A stretch of 64,000 nucleotides of DNA from Harmonia axyridis (taxonomy: Eukaryota > Arthropoda > Insecta > Coleoptera > Coccinellidae): NCBI RefSeq assembly GCF_914767665.1, contig NC_059508.1, forward strand, positions 22,728,001-22,792,000, read 5' to 3'. Under the pieces are notes generated by a model. That model saw nothing but the letters and a program-made list of their open reading frames with translations. It did not search any database and had not been told where the DNA came from. This document shows, in pieces, positions 61,559-64,000 of this stretch. Positions within the stretch are counted from its first letter, which is position 1, and each line of letters begins with the position of its first letter. Position numbers and translations under genes: made by a program.

Positions 61559-64000
61559 TGGATAATTGTTGATTAAACAAAAAAAAGGGAATAAGAACAG
61601 TCCCTCATACCAAAGTGGTTTTCTCAGACATGTGTGTCAAGCTTTCGTCCCTGTGCAATACGATGAAAAGTGTTAGAATGAGAAACATAGAAGGAAATAA
61701 CAAACAAATGAAATCAACAACAGAAGTCAGTCGTGCATTTGTGGTTACAGCAGCAATTGACCTTTCCACGTGGGAGATTATAGATAGCTGCGTGACATCC
61801 TAGTCCAAGAAAATCAACAATGTGGAATGGCTTACTTGGATAATTGTTCATCAAAAAGAAAAAAGGGAAGAAGAGCAGTCCCTCATACCAAAGTGGTTTC
61901 CTTAGACACGTGTGTCAAGCTTTCGTCACTGTGCAATACGATGAAAAGTGTTAGAATGAGAAACATTGAAGAAAATAACAAACGAATGAAATCAACAACA
62001 GAAGTCAGTCTTGCATTCGTGGTTACAGCAGCAATTGACCTTACCACGTGGGAGATTACAGCTACCTGCGTGACATCCGAGCCCAAGAAAATCAACAATG
62101 TGGAACGGCTTACTTGGATAATTGTTCATTAAACAAAAAGAAGGGAATAAGAACAGTCCCTTATACCAAAGTGGTTTCCTTAGACACGCGTGTCAAGCTT
62201 TCGTCCCTGTGCAATACGATGAAAAGTGCTGGAATGAGAATCATTGAAGAAAATAACAAACGAATGAAATCAACAACAGAAGTCAGTCGTGCATTTGTGG
62301 TTACAGCAGCAATTGACCTCACCACGTGGGAGATTATAGCTACCTGCGTGACATCCGAGTCCAAGAAAATCAACAATGTGGAATTGCTTACTTGGATAAT
62401 TGTTCATCAAACAAAAAGAAGGGAATAAGAACAGTCCCTTATACCAAAGTGGTTTCCTTATACATGCGTGTCAAGCTTTCGTCCCTGTGCAATACGATGA
62501 AAAGTGTTAGAATGAGAATCATTGAAGAAAATAACAAACGAATGTAATCAACAACAGAAGTCAGTCGTGCATTTGTGGTTACAGCAGCAATTGACCTCAC
62601 CACGTGGGAGATTATAGCTACCTGCGTGACATCCGAGTCCAAGAAAATCAACAATGTGGAATGGCTTACTTGGATAATTGTTCATTAAACAAAAAGAAGG
62701 GAATAAGAACAGTCCCTTATACCAAAGTGGTTTCCTTAGACACGCGTGTCAAGCTTTCGTCCCTGTGCAATACGATGAAAAGTGTTAGAATGAGAATCAT
62801 TGAAGAAAATAACAAACGAATGAAATCAACAACAGAAGTCAGTCGTGCATTCGTGGTTACAGCAGCAATTGACCTTACCACGTGGGAGATTACAGCTACC
62901 TGCGTGACATCCGAGCCCAAGAAAATCAACAATGTGGAACGGCTTACTTGGATAATTGTTCATTAAACAAAAAGAAGGGAATAAGAACAGTCCCTTATAC
63001 CAAAGTGGTTTCCTTAGACACGCGTGTCAAGCTTTCGTCCCTGTGCAATACGATGAAAAGTGTTAGAATGAGAAACATTGAAGAAAATAACAAACGAATG
63101 AAATCAACAACAGAAGTCAGTCGTGCATTTGTGGTTACAGCAGCAATTGACCTTACCACGTGGGAGATTACAGCTACCTGCGTGACATCCGAGCCCAAGA
63201 AAATGAACAATGTGGAACGGCTTACTTGGATAATTGTTCATTAAACAAAAAGAAGGGAATAAGAACAGTCCCTTATACCAAAGTGGTTTCCTTAGACACG
63301 TGTGTCAAGCTTTCGTCCCTGTGCAATACGATGAGAAATGTTAGAATGAGAAACATTAAAGGAAATAACAAACAAATGAAATCAACAACAGAAGTCAGTC
63401 GTGCATTTGTGGTTACAGCAGCAATTGACCTTACCACGTGAGAGATAATAGCTACCTGCCTGTCATCCGAGTCCAAGAAAATCAACAATGTTGAATGGCT
63501 TACTTGGATAATTGATCATTATACAGAAAGAAGGGAATAAGAACAGTCCCTTATACCAATGTGGTTTCCATAGACACGTGTGTCAAGCTTTCGTCCCTGT
63601 GCAATACGATGAGAAGTGTTAGAATGAGAAACATTGAAGGAAATAACAAACAAATCAAATCAACTACAGAAGTCAGTCGTGCATTTGTGATTACAGCAGC
63701 AATTGACCTTACCACGTGGGAGATTATAGCTACCTGCGTGACATCCGAGTCCAAGAAAATCAACAATGTGGAATGGCTTACTTGGATAATTGATCATTAT
63801 ACAGAAAGAATGAAGTAAGAACAGTCTCTTATACCAATGTGGTTTCCATAGACACGTGTGTCAAGCTTTCGTCCCTGTGCATTACGATGAAAAGTGTTAG
63901 AATGAGAAACATTGAAGAAAATAACAAACGAATGAAATCAACAACAGAAGTCAGTCGTGCATTTGTGGTTACAGCAGCAATTGACCTCACCACGTGGGAG

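Larger units (their letters stand above)
58800..61832 (+). repeat. 1516-bp tandem pair
   Basis: About 58800-60316 and 60317-61832 are successive copies at a step of 1516 bp, each ending with a divergent monomer, a compressed unit and a GACATCCTAG monomer. The equivalent region at 48985-50500 has one copy only. The seam is within a monomer near 60286-60300, where GACATCCTAGTCC passes into GGAATGACTTACTTG, an otherwise unpaired combination. Confidence 0.87.
1..64000. repeat. 278-bp satellite array filling the window
   Basis: Every stretch can be aligned to one monomer of about 278 bp, on one strand or the other, which gives about 230 copies. Anchor words present in nearly all copies are CAAGCTTTCG, AGCAGCAATTGACC, CCACGTGGGAG and TCAACAATGTGGAATGG. 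Copies differ by scattered substitutions and a few shared indels. No unique sequence longer than an 18-nt filler (34905-34922) was found and no gene interrupts the array. Tandem satellites of this kind are typical of eukaryotic centromeric or other constitutive heterochromatin; the chromosomal location is inference. I do not recognise the family by name and cannot assign a species. Confidence 0.97.
44040..64000 (+). repeat. Block G: plus-oriented monomers, multi-kb duplications
   Basis: About 72 monomers, the longest uniform-direction block, cut by the right edge. It holds large same-strand duplications: 45300-47215 with 55681-57596 (offset 10381), 48150-50479 with 57970-60299 (9820), and 48985-52664 with 60321-64000 (11336). 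It also has a 1516-bp tandem pair and an 1112-bp tandem pair. Parts mirror block B. Confidence 0.93.

Noticed and set aside
1..64000. CRISPR array
   Set aside because: The repeats are contiguous 278-bp units without unique spacers, far longer than CRISPR repeats, and there are no cas genes.

Overview
The whole window is one uninterrupted satellite-DNA array. A unit of about 278 bp (exactly 278 bp in the representative copy at 431-708; about 40% GC in that copy by hand count) repeats roughly 230 times from base 1 to base 64000. I see no protein-coding gene, rRNA, tRNA, CRISPR array, transposon or unique sequence. This points to eukaryotic constitutive heterochromatin, for example a centromeric, pericentromeric, subtelomeric or sex-chromosome array. 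The taxon cannot be read from the sequence. Both edges of the window lie inside the array.

The array changes strand six times, giving seven blocks: A (+) 1-3420, B (-) 3421-18002, C (+) 18006-31957, D (-) 31961-34904, E (+) 34923-37167, F (-) 37175-44033, G (+) 44040-64000. Five of the six switches are foldbacks with a 13-39 nt spacer between inverted arms; the switch at 18003-18005 has a looser spacer of about 110 nt. Four carry 3-7 bp of sequence that fits both sides (GAACA, GCA, CATTTGT, CTTGGA) and two carry short filler (3 and 18 nt). Diagnostic variants show that D mirrors E, much of C mirrors F, parts of B mirror G, and A mirrors part of B. The central region is thus an imperfect nested palindrome with its axis near 34.4-34.9 kb.

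Within blocks, monomers form larger duplicated segments. In G, runs repeat at offsets of 9820, 10381 and 11336 bp, with an extra 1516-bp tandem pair. C has copies at 3359 and 4193/4471 bp, B at 2750, 4417, 3859 and 3439 bp, and A at 2445 bp. A four-monomer step of 1112 bp recurs in B, C and G. Shared rare indels (a linker deletion, a 24-bp microduplication, compressed 124-bp units) make these relations visible.

The monomer has internal structure. Two CACGTG hexamers sit 138/140 bp apart, almost exactly half a monomer, each preceded by CCTTA and followed in the same order by AGCT, CCTG, CGA and AAG. This suggests the 278-bp unit is an old, diverged dimer of a roughly 139-bp unit. A deletion at 12695-12698 that removes about 139 bp between the two CAGG words supports this. 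Each monomer also carries several short dyads able to form hairpins. Open frames of 60-171 codons occur on both strands of nearly every monomer, but I judge them a by-product of the sequence and annotate no CDS.
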